This document shows positions 17,476 through 25,830 of a DNA stretch of 64,000 nucleotides, in pieces. How positions within the stretch are numbered: position 1 is the stretch's first letter; each line of letters starts with the position of its first letter. The notes beneath the pieces were generated by a model. It did not search any database. It saw only the letters and a program-made list of their open reading frames with translations, and had not been told where the DNA came from. This DNA is from an uncultured bacterium (GTDB lineage: Bacteria > Bacillota > Clostridia > Oscillospirales > Oscillospiraceae), in contig CANDCH010000002.1 in NCBI GenBank assembly GCA_947383145.1, forward strand, positions 62,001 through 126,000. Reading direction: 5' to 3'. A program made the position numbers and the translations under genes.

Positions 17476-17505
17476 AGGCTTTCCCTCCTTTATAATATCC
17501 GCTGT

Positions 17506-17628
17506 ATTGTCGCGCCCGCGTTGGGCCGGCTTCTCTCTGGCTCGAACAAAACCCGCCGCCCTCCGGCGGCTGGGCTTTTGTTCCCGCTCCAGTCCATCCG
17601 GCCCGGCCAGCCTACGCTCACGCTTCTT
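17506..17628 (-). repeat. Dispersed intergenic repeat, copy 2
   Basis: Fills the gap between uxuA and the symporter gene. It carries the GTCGCGCCCGCG end block and the CCAGTCCATCCG / CACGCTTCTTTTA end block. Inside is an internal hairpin, AACAAAA near 17544-17550 pairing with TTTTGTT near 17576-17582 around a CCGCCGCC/GGCGG core, which could act as an attenuator in the operon transcript. Confidence 0.6.
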
Positions 17629-19200
17629 TTACACGGTATCGTCCGTGATCTCCTTCATGGCCCGCTCCAGGCTCATGCCCCCGGCCACGGCCTCCTTCCG
17701 GGCGGCGTTCACCTTCTGGATGGTCTTCATTTTCTCGCCGGTAAGGGCATAGCCCTTCATGGCGATGAGGGTGGCCGCCCAGGCCAGCATGGGAATCACG
17801 CAGAACATGACGATCACCGCCACCTTGATGCCGCCCGAGTAGGGGGTGCTGTCGGTGGGCAGGTCGCTCAGCCCCGCGAAGGCCAGGAAGATAAACGCCA
17901 CCAGGGTCTGGGCCAGGGAGGACACCAGCTTGTCAACCAGGGAGAACAGGGTGCCCATGATGCCGGGGATATATTTGCCGGAGCGGTAGGTCTCGTAGTC
18001 GGAGCAGTCGGCCACCATGGGGATGGGCATGTCGGCGGTGGCGTAGTAGGCGCCGTAGCCGATGCCGAAGCACACGATGAACAGGATGGTGTACAGGTTG
18101 ATGGCCCCGCCCCCCTGGAAGGGGAAGGACAGCATCCGGGCAGGATCGCCGTTCTGGCTGAACAGCAGCAGGGCCAGCACGCCCACGTAGCAGACCAGGG
18201 CCACGGAGACATAGCGGATCAGGGAGGCCCGCTGGCCCAGCTTCTGGGAGGTGCGCATACTCAGCAGGAAGAAGGGCACGGCGCACACGTAGCCCAGCAC
18301 CATCATGGGCAGATACAGGGAGTTGTAATTGCCCATCAGAATGCCGTAGAGAGCCAGCAGGACTGTGGTGTTGGTGGCGATGGCCAGGGCCAGCTTGCAC
18401 CCCGCGCCCGCCACCATGAGCCGCTGCATGGGCTTGTTGTCCCGGATGATCTCCAGGTACTCGCTCATCTTCACCTTTTCCTGCTTGTCGCCGCCGATGC
18501 CGTAGTATTTCGGGTTGTCCTTCTCGGCGATGCCGACGATGGCCAGGGCGGTGAGCAGCACGGAGATGGCGATGCCGATGGGGGTGATGATGCGGAACAC
18601 CGTGGGGTCGGAGTAGCCGGACACGATGACGTTGCCCGCCTCGTCCTTCACGTCGTACATCCCCTTGACGAGGGGAATCATGAACTGCATCACGCCCATG
18701 CCCAGCAGGGAGCCCACCGTGTTGAAGATGGTGAACATGGGCCGCTGGTTGGGGTCGTTGGTGAGCACCGTCTGGCCCGCCCGGGTGCAGGAGGTCTGGA
18801 AGGTGTAGCCAATGACCCAGACGAAATACACCACCACAAAGGCCACATAGCGCAGCCACATCATGCTCTCGGGAATGAGCGGGGTGAGGATGTACAGGCA
18901 CACCACGCTCACCGCCATGACGGCGCTGCCCAGAATCATGAAGGGCCGGAACTTGCCGATGCGTGTGCTGGTGCGGTCCATGGCCGCGCCGATGATGGGG
19001 TCGGTGACCGCGTCGGCCACACGCATCACCGTCACCATGATGGAGGCGAACATGCCCAGCTTCAGGATGCTGGAGCCGAATTGGGCCACATAGGACAAAA
19101 TCAGGACAAAATACACGTTGGTAGCGCCGTTGTTCAGCGGGAACAGCACCAGCTGATAGGGTTTGGCCCGGTTCAGGGTCGTGCTCGGTTCTTGGCTCAT
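17629..19200 (-). CDS. GPH-family (glycoside-pentoside-hexuronide) cation symporter
   Basis: 523-aa MFS protein with about 12 membrane segments. Family features: NNGATNVYFVLILSYVAQFG near the N terminus, VADAVTDPIIGAAMDRTSTRIGKFRPFMILGSAV (the GPH loop 2-3 block) and DCSDYETYRSGKYIPGIMGTLFSLVDKL in the second half. ATG 19200 is chosen for its GAGGAGAG site; the longer frame upstream runs through a repeat. Between the GH2 and uxuA genes it probably imports a glycoside or free hexuronide with Na+ or H+. Confidence 0.9.
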   Translation of the reverse strand: MSQEPSTTLNRAKPYQLVLFPLNNGATNVYFVLILSYVAQFGSSILKLGMFASIMVTVMRVADAVTDPIIGAAMDRTSTRIGKFRPFMILGSAVMAVSVVCLYILTPLIPESMMWLRYVAFVVVYFVWVIGYTFQTSCTRAGQTVLTNDPNQRPMFTIFNTVGSLLGMGVMQFMIPLVKGMYDVKDEAGNVIVSGYSDPTVFRIITPIGIAISVLLTALAIVGIAEKDNPKYYGIGGDKQEKVKMSEYLEIIRDNKPMQRLMVAGAGCKLALAIATNTTVLLALYGILMGNYNSLYLPMMVLGYVCAVPFFLLSMRTSQKLGQRASLIRYVSVALVCYVGVLALLLFSQNGDPARMLSFPFQGGGAINLYTILFIVCFGIGYGAYYATADMPIPMVADCSDYETYRSGKYIPGIMGTLFSLVDKLVSSLAQTLVAFIFLAFAGLSDLPTDSTPYSGGIKVAVIVMFCVIPMLAWAATLIAMKGYALTGEKMKTIQKVNAARKEAVAGGMSLERAMKEITDDTV

Positions 19201-19219
19201 GGACTCTCCTCCTCGTTTC

Positions 19220-19350
19220 ATTGTCACGCTGCGCCTGCTCGCGACGCACGGCTGTCTCGCCTTCGGCTCGGTCGGCGCTGGACGTGTGCCACCGGCACAC
19301 AGCGCCCTCGCTCCGGTCCATCCGTGCTGCTCGCGACGGCTCCGCGCTTC
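19220..19350 (-). repeat. Dispersed intergenic repeat, copy 3
   Basis: Complete copy between the symporter ribosome binding site and the GH2 stop. It contains both conserved ends (TTGTCACGCTGCGCCTGCTC at 19221 and CCATCCGTGCTGCTCGCGAC at 19318), plus the internal CTCGCCTTCGGCTCGG block shared with copy 4 and a GTGCCACCGGCAC hairpin. Confidence 0.75.
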
Positions 19351-19352
19351 TT

Positions 19353-21272
19353 TTATACCCAGTTCGCGCTGTTGGAGCTCTTTCCCTGGAGCTTGTACGC
19401 CGGGTTGGGCTCCTCCACCCGGCGCAGGCGGCACCGGTCCATGAACTTGCCCGCCGACGCCTCCAGCTCCACCTCGCCCTCCAGGGGCACCTGGAACTCA
19501 AACACCTTGTCCCCGGTTTTTTCCTCAATCAGCTGTCCGTCGGCATACAACGCCACCTTGTCCTGGTTGGAGTACACCTTCACCGTGGTGACGGCCTCGG
19601 GCCGGTCCACATACCGGCTGCCGCAGATGTGGACGAAGGGCTCGTCGCTCCACCAGGCCTTATAGATGTAAAAGCTGTCTTTTTTCGTCTTGCGGTCGAA
19701 GGTGACGATGCCTTTGTGGTTCATCCCCGGCTCGCCCCCCTGGTCCCGGGCGTCGGCGGCGAAGTCGAACATATTCCAAAGGTGGGTGGCCCACAGGTAA
19801 GGGTGCTTGGCAAAGCATTTCAGCATGTACTCGTTGTACACGCACTGGTACTCCTCCGTGTGGTCCCCCCGGCGGGGCTTGGAGGAGTGGAGGTTGGGCA
19901 TGGCCTCGCAGCCGTACTCGGAGTAGCCCAGGGGGCGGTTGGGATAGCGCAGGTGGAAGAAGCCCATCCACAGGTCGTTGAGAAACAGCCCCGGCACGTA
20001 CCAGCCCAGGTACAGGTTCCAGCTCACCACGTCGGTGATGTGGGCGGAGCGGTTGAAGGGCCCGCACATGGCATAGCAGGCCAGGGTGGTCAGGCGGCCG
20101 GGGTCCAGCTGGTGGTACAGGTCGTTGAGGGCCCGGTGGTTGTCCAGCATGTCCTTCTTGTCCTTGGTGGAGATGGTGATCTCGTTGGACACCCCCCACA
20201 CCACGATACAGGGGTGGTTGTAGTTCTGGATCACCAGTTCCCTGGCCTGGGAGAGGGTGTTCTCCCGGCCGTTGGGCATGTGCTCGGAGATGTAGGGGAT
20301 CTCCGCCCACACCACCATGCCGTACTGGTCGCACAGGTCGTAGAAGTACTGGTCGTGCTGGTAGTGGGCCAGCCGGATGGTGTTGGCCCCCACCTCCCGG
20401 ATCATGGCCATGTCCTCGTCATGGTGCCGCCTGGACAGGGCGTTGCCGATGCCCTTCCAGTCCTGGTGGCGGCTGACGCCGTGGAGGGGATAGGGCCGCC
20501 CGTTGAGGAAGAAGCCCTTCTGGGGGTCCACCGAGAAGGTGCGCACCCCGAACCGGGTGGAGATCCGGTCCACAGCCCCGCCGTTCACCGTCAGCTCCGC
20601 CTCGCAGGTGTACAGGTAGGGGTCTTTCACCCCGTCCCACAGCCGGACGTTGGCCACCGCCAGGGTGATGTCCGTGCCGGTGCCCACGGCCACCGTCTTG
20701 CCCCCGGCGTCCAGCAGCTTGACCTTCACCTGGGCGCCCTCCACCTGATGGAAGGTCTCCACCCGCACCCGGCCGTCCTTTCCGTCCACCGAGGAGGTCA
20801 CCTTGAGGCCGGGGCCTCCATAGTAGTCCATGTCAAAGTGGTCCCGGTTCACAATCACCAGCTGCACGTCCCGGTAGATGCCGCCGTAGAAGGTGAAGTC
20901 CGCCTTCTGGGGGTATACCCGGTCGTTCCGGCTGTTGTCCACGTGAACGGTGAGGGCGTTCTCCTCCTCCAACAGGTCCGTCACGTCCCAGCGGAAGGTG
21001 GAGTAGCCGCCGTGGTGCTCCCCCACCAGCTTTCCGTTCAGCTCCACCTTGGCGGAGGCGTTCACCCCCTGGAATTCCAGGTACACCCGCTCCTCCGCCC
21101 CGAAGTCCGGCTTTGGAAACGTCTTTTGATAGACGCAGGTTCCCCGCCAGTAGTCGTTGCCCCCGTCCTGGCCGTCCACAGCATTCCAGGTGTGGGGAAG
21201 ATTCACCACAGCTTCCTGCTCTCCCGGCTTGGCAAACCGCCAGCCCTCCATCAGCGCAATCTTTTTTCTCAT
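19353..21272 (-). CDS. GH2 family glycosidase, beta-glucuronidase/galactosidase type
   Basis: 639 aa from ATG 21272 (AAGGGGG upstream). Sugar-binding jelly roll (about 1-150), Ig-like domain (about 155-250) and TIM barrel follow in order. The acid/base Glu is E364 in WGVSNEI and the nucleophile is E452 in YSEYGCE. Residues N518 and K520 in NHKG match the NxK motif that contacts the carboxylate in gut beta-glucuronidases, although some GH2 galactosidases also have it. No signal peptide is present, so it is cytoplasmic. Linkage to a GPH symporter and the UxuA/UxuB pathway favours hydrolysis of imported glucuronides. Confidence 0.85.
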   Translation of the reverse strand: MRKKIALMEGWRFAKPGEQEAVVNLPHTWNAVDGQDGGNDYWRGTCVYQKTFPKPDFGAEERVYLEFQGVNASAKVELNGKLVGEHHGGYSTFRWDVTDLLEEENALTVHVDNSRNDRVYPQKADFTFYGGIYRDVQLVIVNRDHFDMDYYGGPGLKVTSSVDGKDGRVRVETFHQVEGAQVKVKLLDAGGKTVAVGTGTDITLAVANVRLWDGVKDPYLYTCEAELTVNGGAVDRISTRFGVRTFSVDPQKGFFLNGRPYPLHGVSRHQDWKGIGNALSRRHHDEDMAMIREVGANTIRLAHYQHDQYFYDLCDQYGMVVWAEIPYISEHMPNGRENTLSQARELVIQNYNHPCIVVWGVSNEITISTKDKKDMLDNHRALNDLYHQLDPGRLTTLACYAMCGPFNRSAHITDVVSWNLYLGWYVPGLFLNDLWMGFFHLRYPNRPLGYSEYGCEAMPNLHSSKPRRGDHTEEYQCVYNEYMLKCFAKHPYLWATHLWNMFDFAADARDQGGEPGMNHKGIVTFDRKTKKDSFYIYKAWWSDEPFVHICGSRYVDRPEAVTTVKVYSNQDKVALYADGQLIEEKTGDKVFEFQVPLEGEVELEASAGKFMDRCRLRRVEEPNPAYKLQGKSSNSANWV

Positions 21273-21341
21273 CCTGATATAGTCCCCCTTCTCCTCATTT
21301 TTGCGCAATATCACCCGTCATTCTCCCCGTCGTTCTTAGCA

Positions 21342-21370
21342 ATTATGCACAATTTTTTTCAATCCTTCAA
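21342..21370 (-). promoter_or_regulatory. Promoter of the GH2-symporter-uxu operon
   Basis: Minus strand: TTGAAG (21370-21365), 17-base spacer, CATAAT (21347-21342), about 70 bases before the GH2 start. The imperfect -35 and -10 suit an activator-dependent promoter. Confidence 0.6.
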
Positions 21371-21379
21371 GACGATTTT

Positions 21380-21409
21380 CCTAAGTGGTCTTTTTTCCGC
21401 CCTAAGTGG
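21380..21409 (-). promoter_or_regulatory. LytTR-type direct-repeat operator
   Basis: Minus strand: two identical 9-base repeats CCACTTAGG (21409-21401 and 21388-21380) separated by 12 bases, ending nine bases before the -35. LytTR regulators bind pairs of about 9-bp direct repeats separated by 12-13 bp upstream of target promoters. The only LytTR protein in the window is encoded in this operon. Confidence 0.6.
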
Positions 21410-21505
21410 AGCGCCGGACGCCGCGCCGCCTGTCCGGCCGTCCCAATGAACAAGAGGCCCGTTCCAGCCATGCAGCCGAACGAGCCCTTTTTCACACAGA
21501 AACAG

Positions 21506-22018
21506 TCAAATTGACGGACCGGCCCGCGCCCTCCGCTCCAGGTCCAAAAGCGCGGCCTTTCGGTCCAGGCCGCCCGCGTATCCCGTCAGGCGGCCGCCGC
21601 GGCCCACCACCCGGTGGCAGGGGATAATGAGAGAGATGGGATTGCGCCCCACCGCGCCGCCCACCGCCCGGGCGGAGCCCCCGTTCCGCCCCGCCACCCG
21701 GGCCAGCTCCCGGGCGACGTCCCCATAGGCGGCGGTCCCGCCAAAGGGGATGCGCCCCAGCGCCTCCCACACGGCCAGCCGGAACGGGGACCCCTCCGGC
21801 CGCAGGGGCGGCGTGAAGCCGGGGTCCCGGCCGCTGAAATACAGCTCCAGCCACCGCGCGGCCTCCCGGAACACCGGCAGGTCCCTCTCCACAGCCCCGG
21901 GCTCCAGCCCCAGCCCAAAATATTTCTGGCCGTCAAACCACAGCCCGGTGAGGGCCTCCCCGTCTCCGGCCATGGTCATGCCGCCCAAGGGGGATTGGTA
22001 ACGCCAGGTATACCGCAT
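21506..22018 (-). CDS. ogt: Methylated-DNA-[protein]-cysteine S-methyltransferase
   Basis: 170-aa suicide DNA-repair protein that removes O6-alkyl groups from guanine. The HTH segment (TAAYGDVAREL) is followed by VGGAVGRNPISLIIPCHRVV with the acceptor Cys in PCHRV, then GYAGGLDRKAALLDLE. GAGGAGG precedes the ATG. It is separated from mogA by a GC hairpin and may be cotranscribed with it. The N-terminal domain is short, as in Ogt-type rather than Ada-type proteins. Confidence 0.93.
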   Translation of the reverse strand: MRYTWRYQSPLGGMTMAGDGEALTGLWFDGQKYFGLGLEPGAVERDLPVFREAARWLELYFSGRDPGFTPPLRPEGSPFRLAVWEALGRIPFGGTAAYGDVARELARVAGRNGGSARAVGGAVGRNPISLIIPCHRVVGRGGRLTGYAGGLDRKAALLDLERRARAGPSI

Positions 22019-22046
22019 GGTCCGCCTCCTCTCACACCGGCGGAAC

Positions 22047-22072
22047 GCCCCGGGAGCGGCCGCTCCCGGGGC
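22047..22072. terminator. Perfect 26-bp palindrome between mogA and ogt genes
   Basis: A 13+13 perfect inverted repeat with a NotI-like GCGGCCGC core, 21 bases after the mogA-type stop. There is no T-run on the minus strand, so it may only stabilise an mRNA end or act as a weak terminator. Confidence 0.45.
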
Positions 22073-22093
22073 GCCGTCCGCGCGCCGGGCCCG

Positions 22094-22570
22094 TCAGGCG
22101 CCCTCGTTCATGGTCTGGACGCCCAGCTTCAGGAAGGGAAGGATATAGGCCAGGCACTGCTGGGCGATATCCGGCGTGCCGGGAAGGTTCACAATCAGCG
22201 TCTTCTTGCGGATGCCGGCGGTGGCCCGGGTGAGCACTCCCAGGGGGGAGGCCTTCAGCATATGGGCCCGCATGGCCTCCGGGATGCCCAGGGCGGGGCG
22301 CTCCAGAATGTCCATGGTGGCCTCCGGGGTGCAGTCCTCCGGGGAGAAGCCGGTGCCGCCGGTGGTCACCAGGATGTCCGCCACCCGCTGGTCGCAGATG
22401 GTTTTCATGCACTCCACCAGGATTTTGCGCTCGTCGGGCAGCACCTGATGGCCCGCGACGGTGTAGCCCGCCTGCTCCAGGGTCTTCACCACGGCGCGGC
22501 CGGACAGGTCCGGCTCCTCTCCATTGTAACGGGCAGTGTTTGCGGTGATGACGTATACGCGGTATGACAT
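22094..22570 (-). CDS. MogA/MoaB-family molybdenum cofactor biosynthesis protein
   Basis: 158 aa, the normal size for a MogA/MoaB molybdopterin adenylyltransferase. The family core TTGGTGFSPEDCTPEAT (about 73-89) binds molybdopterin, followed by PALGIPEAMR and an NLPGTP segment. It would adenylylate molybdopterin before metal insertion. No other moa/moe gene lies in the window, so it cannot be told whether it acts in Mo or W cofactor synthesis. AGAGGG precedes the ATG. Confidence 0.88.
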   Translation of the reverse strand: MSYRVYVITANTARYNGEEPDLSGRAVVKTLEQAGYTVAGHQVLPDERKILVECMKTICDQRVADILVTTGGTGFSPEDCTPEATMDILERPALGIPEAMRAHMLKASPLGVLTRATAGIRKKTLIVNLPGTPDIAQQCLAYILPFLKLGVQTMNEGA

Positions 22571-22671
22571 GGAAATCCCTCTTTTCCTTTAATAGGTTCT
22601 TGTCTATTATAACAACAAAGTCCCGGCTTGTAAAGGCCGCCTTTGTAAATATTTTCAGCGGCGGCCGCTTT

Positions 22672-22712
22672 CAAAAAAGCGGGACGGGGCCGCCCAGAGG
22701 CGGCCCCGTCCC
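22672..22712 (-). terminator. Terminator after the MtnK-like kinase gene
   Basis: Perfect 14-bp stem (22681-22694 with 22699-22712) with a four-base loop, followed on the minus strand by TTTTTT, just downstream of the kinase stop. Confidence 0.88.
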
Positions 22713-22720
22713 GCGGCGCG

Positions 22721-23962
22721 TCACCGGACGCAGCGCAGATAATCCCGCTCTCCCTCCAGGACGGTCCGGACCAGGTCCCCGGGGGTGCGGATGCGCGCCC
22801 GGCCCAGGAGGAACCGGCGGCCCAGGGCGCAGTAGAGCTGGAGGGCGTGGAGCTTCCGCCCCTGGTCCTCAATCACCTCGAACTCCTGGGTGAAGCCGAA
22901 GGAGCTGACGCACAGGGTGAACATGGGCATGGCGGCGAAGCCCGCCGCGTCCGGGATCAGCTCCGCCAAAAAGGCGTCCCGGAAGCCGGGGCAGGCGCGG
23001 TAGACCGCCTTGGCCTCGCCGTCCCAGTGTTCGGCGAACCGCCGCCGGTAGTCATCCGCCAGGGCGTGGACGCAGGCCAGGATATACCCCTTGAAGTCCC
23101 TCCGCTCCCCCTCCGACGGGAAGGGCCGGAACACTGCCGAGCAGTACTGGCTCACCAGGCTGGCCAGGAAGTAGCCCAGGTCGTAGGCCACGGGCCCGGC
23201 GAAGGTGTACTCCATGTCGATGACCTTGATCTGGCTGCCGTCGGCAAAAATGTTGGAGGTGTGCACGTCCGAGTGGATAAACGCCTGGGTGGAGCTCATG
23301 TATTTGTGGCGCAGAATGTGAGACTGCACCACCACGTCCTCCGCGAAGATGTGGGGCAGGAAATGGCGGGTGAGGGCGGGGCACTGATGGGTAGGGGTGT
23401 CCCGGAGAAACAGCCAGTTCTCCATGATGGCCCGCATCCCGGTGCTGACAAACCTCCGGCCCAGCTCCCGAAACGTCTCCGTGTCCAGATAGAACTCGGT
23501 GGTGTAAAAGTGGCTGTCGCACAAAAACCGCGCCACCCGCTCCGCGAAGCCGTCGATCATCACCCCTTGGGAGAGCTGGGCGCGGGCGGGCCTGAGGTAG
23601 TCCACGTCCTCCATGAGGAACACGTGGTTATCCCGGTCGGCATCGTATACCTCCGGCACGCAGTCCGGGGCGATGGCCCGGCGCAGCTTCATGGACAGGT
23701 ACTCGGAGTAGTTCCGGTCCTGGGGCGGGCAGTAACTGGCGCCGGAGGCCTCCACATCGTCGTCCAGCCGCATATGCTCCCGGGCCTGCTTGAGGATGAG
23801 GGAGCCCGTCTCATTGCGCACCCGGAACACATAGTTGATAAGCCCCTGGGAGTCCTCCGCGTCGTCGCCGATGGCGGACACGGACACCTGCCCGGAGGTG
23901 TCGAAGGCGGGATAACGCTCCCGCAGATAGGGGATGATGTTCCCCTTGTCCAGCACAACCAT
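22721..23962 (-). CDS. 5-methylthioribose kinase-like phosphotransferase
   Basis: 413 aa from ATG 23962; the frame is open much further upstream, but that sequence is antisense-like and overlaps the PHP gene. The aminoglycoside-phosphotransferase/MtnK fold is visible: DSQGLINYVFRVRN (nucleotide loop), LILKQ (Lys), VFLMEDV, then FIHSDVHTSNIFADGSQIKVIDMEYTFAGPVAYDLGYF with the catalytic Asp and the metal-binding DxE. MtnK phosphorylates methylthioribose in methionine salvage, but related kinases act on choline, ethanolamine or other sugars. No other mtn gene is nearby, so the substrate is open. Confidence 0.75.
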   Translation of the reverse strand: MVVLDKGNIIPYLRERYPAFDTSGQVSVSAIGDDAEDSQGLINYVFRVRNETGSLILKQAREHMRLDDDVEASGASYCPPQDRNYSEYLSMKLRRAIAPDCVPEVYDADRDNHVFLMEDVDYLRPARAQLSQGVMIDGFAERVARFLCDSHFYTTEFYLDTETFRELGRRFVSTGMRAIMENWLFLRDTPTHQCPALTRHFLPHIFAEDVVVQSHILRHKYMSSTQAFIHSDVHTSNIFADGSQIKVIDMEYTFAGPVAYDLGYFLASLVSQYCSAVFRPFPSEGERRDFKGYILACVHALADDYRRRFAEHWDGEAKAVYRACPGFRDAFLAELIPDAAGFAAMPMFTLCVSSFGFTQEFEVIEDQGRKLHALQLYCALGRRFLLGRARIRTPGDLVRTVLEGERDYLRCVR

Positions 23963-24063
23963 CCGGCCGCCGCCCCCTTCCGCAAAATATACCGATTCAT
24001 CATTTAGTATACCGCGCCCGCCGCCGGGAGAACAGCGAATCCTTTGCCCTTTTATGGTATTTT

Positions 24064-24873
24064 TCAGCCGTCCAGCTTGCAGAAGAGGGGCGTCCGCCGC
24101 CGGTAGACGCACAGCCAGCGGAAGCCCAGCTCCTTCAGCAGCTCCACCGCCTGGGGAAAGGCGGCGGCCATGTGCTCGGGGCGGTGGGCGTCGGAGCCCA
24201 GGGTGAGCGCTTCGCCCCCCAGGTCCCGGTAGAGCGCCAGCACCTCCCGCCACTGCTCCACCGTGGCCCCGGCGCTGGTGTTCAGCTCGATGCCCCTCCC
24301 CTGGGCGATAACCGCCCGGAACACCTCCGCCAGCCGGTCCCGCCAGGGGCGCAGGTCCAGCCCGTACTCCTCTGGAATGTAGCGCAGGGGGTAGATCACA
24401 TGGCCCAGCACGTCCCAGCCCGCCGTTTTGACCAGCTCCTCCAGCGTGTCCATGTAGTCGTCCAGAATGGCGATGCCGTCCTCCTTTTTGGCGCATTCGC
24501 GGGCCACGGTGAAGATGCCCCGTCCCCCGGCAGCGGCGCTCTGGCTGTGGAGGGAGCCGATCACAAAGTCCAGCTCGGGCAGCTCCAGGCAGGCGTCCAC
24601 GGCGGCGGGGTCCAGCACGCCGTTGCCCACCTCCACCCCCAGGCGGACCTCCAGGCCCGGCCGCCCGTCCCGCACCGCCCGCCACTGGTCCAGGGAGGGG
24701 CCCCAGTCATAGACGGCGGGCAGGCGGTTCCCCCGCTGGTCCAGCAGGTTCCAGTGGTCGGTGACGCAGACCTCCCGCACCCCCGCCGCCAGGGCCGCCT
24801 GGACCTGCCGGGCCAGGGGGGCGGCGGAGTCGGGGGAACAGCGGGTGTGGAAATGGTAGTCGGAGAGATACAT
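24064..24873 (-). CDS. PHP-domain histidinol-phosphatase-type phosphoesterase
   Basis: 269 aa. The PHP motifs are in order: YHFHTRCSPDS (residues 6-16), VTDHWN, EVGNG, GSLHSQ, GHVIYPLRY, ELNTSA and LGSDAHRPEH, giving the metal ligands of the HisJ/HisK family. It starts five bases after the activase stop and is probably the last gene of that operon. Histidinol-phosphate is the usual substrate of this subfamily, but no his genes are near, and a different phosphorylated metabolite is possible given its operon partners. Confidence 0.78.
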   Translation of the reverse strand: MYLSDYHFHTRCSPDSAAPLARQVQAALAAGVREVCVTDHWNLLDQRGNRLPAVYDWGPSLDQWRAVRDGRPGLEVRLGVEVGNGVLDPAAVDACLELPELDFVIGSLHSQSAAAGGRGIFTVARECAKKEDGIAILDDYMDTLEELVKTAGWDVLGHVIYPLRYIPEEYGLDLRPWRDRLAEVFRAVIAQGRGIELNTSAGATVEQWREVLALYRDLGGEALTLGSDAHRPEHMAAAFPQAVELLKELGFRWLCVYRRRTPLFCKLDG

Positions 24874-24878
24874 GGCCG

Positions 24879-25829
24879 TCAGCGCGCCTGGGCGCCCCGC
24901 TCGCAGCGGTTGCCCCAGGAGTCGATGAGCTCCTTGCCCCGGTAGACGCAGATGATCTCGCAGTTGTTGGAGCAGCCGCCGCAGCCGGCCTCCCGGGTGC
25001 GGAACTCCATGTCCTCCATGGCGAAGTCGAACTCCCGCCGTCCGCTGCCCCGCCGGGCCAGGATGGCCACCCCCAGCGCCCCCATCAGGTGGCCGTTGGG
25101 GTCCACGATGACCTTGCAGCCCAGGGTGCGCTCAAAGGCGGCCACCACCCCCTCGTTTTTACTCACGCCCCCCTGGAACACCACCGGGGAGACGATCTTC
25201 TTCCCCTTGCCCACGTTGTTCAGGTAGTTGGCGGCCACCGCGTTGCACACCCCCGCGATGATGTCCTCCCGGGGGTGGCCCATCTGGATTTTGTGCACCA
25301 GGTCGGACTCGGCGAACACGGTGCACCGGGCGGCGATGGGGGTTGGGTGGGTGGAGCGCAGGGCGTAGCCGCCGATCTCCTCCACCTCAATGCCCAGCCG
25401 CTTGGCCTGGCTGGACAGGAAGGCCCCGGTACCCGCGGCGCACAGGGTGTTCATGGCGTAGTCCACGGCCACGCCGTTTTCCACCAGAATGATCTTGGAG
25501 TCCTGGCCGCCGATCTCCAGAATGGTGCGCACATCGGGATAAAAGGTGGTGGTGCCCACGGCGTGGGCGGTGATCTCGTTCTTCACCATGGTGGCCCCGG
25601 TGATGACGCCCACCAGCTTCCGGGCGGAGCCGGTGGCGCCGGTGGCCACAATCTTGTACTTCTCCTTGTCAAATTCCCCCTCCAGCAGGCGGACCAGCTC
25701 TTTCACCGCGCCGATGGGGTCCCCCTGGGTCCAGATGTACCGGCTGGCCAGGATGTTGTTCTTCTTGTCGATGATGACGCCCTTGGTGGAGATGGACCCC
25801 ACGTCGATGCCTAAATACGCGTGTTCCAA
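24879..25829 (-). CDS. Acyl-CoA dehydratase activase (HgdC/BadF-type ATPase)
   Basis: 316-aa ASKHA ATPase with YLGIDVGSISTKGVII at the N terminus, GATGSARKL, EIGGQDSKII and VFQGGVSKNEGV. The cysteines in NTLCAAGTGAFL and AARCTVFAESD match the bridging [4Fe-4S] ligands of 2-hydroxyglutaryl-CoA dehydratase activator. A C-terminal extension has more cysteines (CGGCSNNC, then NRCERG). It starts with TTG at 25829, two bases from the preceding stop. It drives ATP-dependent one-electron reduction of a partner; here the partners seem to be the two genes upstream. Confidence 0.85.
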   Translation of the reverse strand: MEHAYLGIDVGSISTKGVIIDKKNNILASRYIWTQGDPIGAVKELVRLLEGEFDKEKYKIVATGATGSARKLVGVITGATMVKNEITAHAVGTTTFYPDVRTILEIGGQDSKIILVENGVAVDYAMNTLCAAGTGAFLSSQAKRLGIEVEEIGGYALRSTHPTPIAARCTVFAESDLVHKIQMGHPREDIIAGVCNAVAANYLNNVGKGKKIVSPVVFQGGVSKNEGVVAAFERTLGCKVIVDPNGHLMGALGVAILARRGSGRREFDFAMEDMEFRTREAGCGGCSNNCEIICVYRGKELIDSWGNRCERGAQAR

Positions 25830-25830
25830 A

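Noticed and set aside
19201..19434. 78-residue N-terminal extension of the GPH symporter
   Set aside because: It is a translation of dispersed repeat copy 3; similar spurious peptides arise at other copies. The ATG at 19200 has a proper ribosome binding site.
16366..19665. 1099-aa plus-strand frame
   Set aside because: It runs antisense through uxuA, the symporter and two repeat copies; composition is typical of a shadow frame and it has no ribosome binding site.
23963..24685. N-terminal 241-residue extension of the MtnK-like frame
   Set aside because: The extension overlaps the PHP phosphatase in another frame and is low-complexity Gly/Arg-rich; family members start near residue 242 of that frame.
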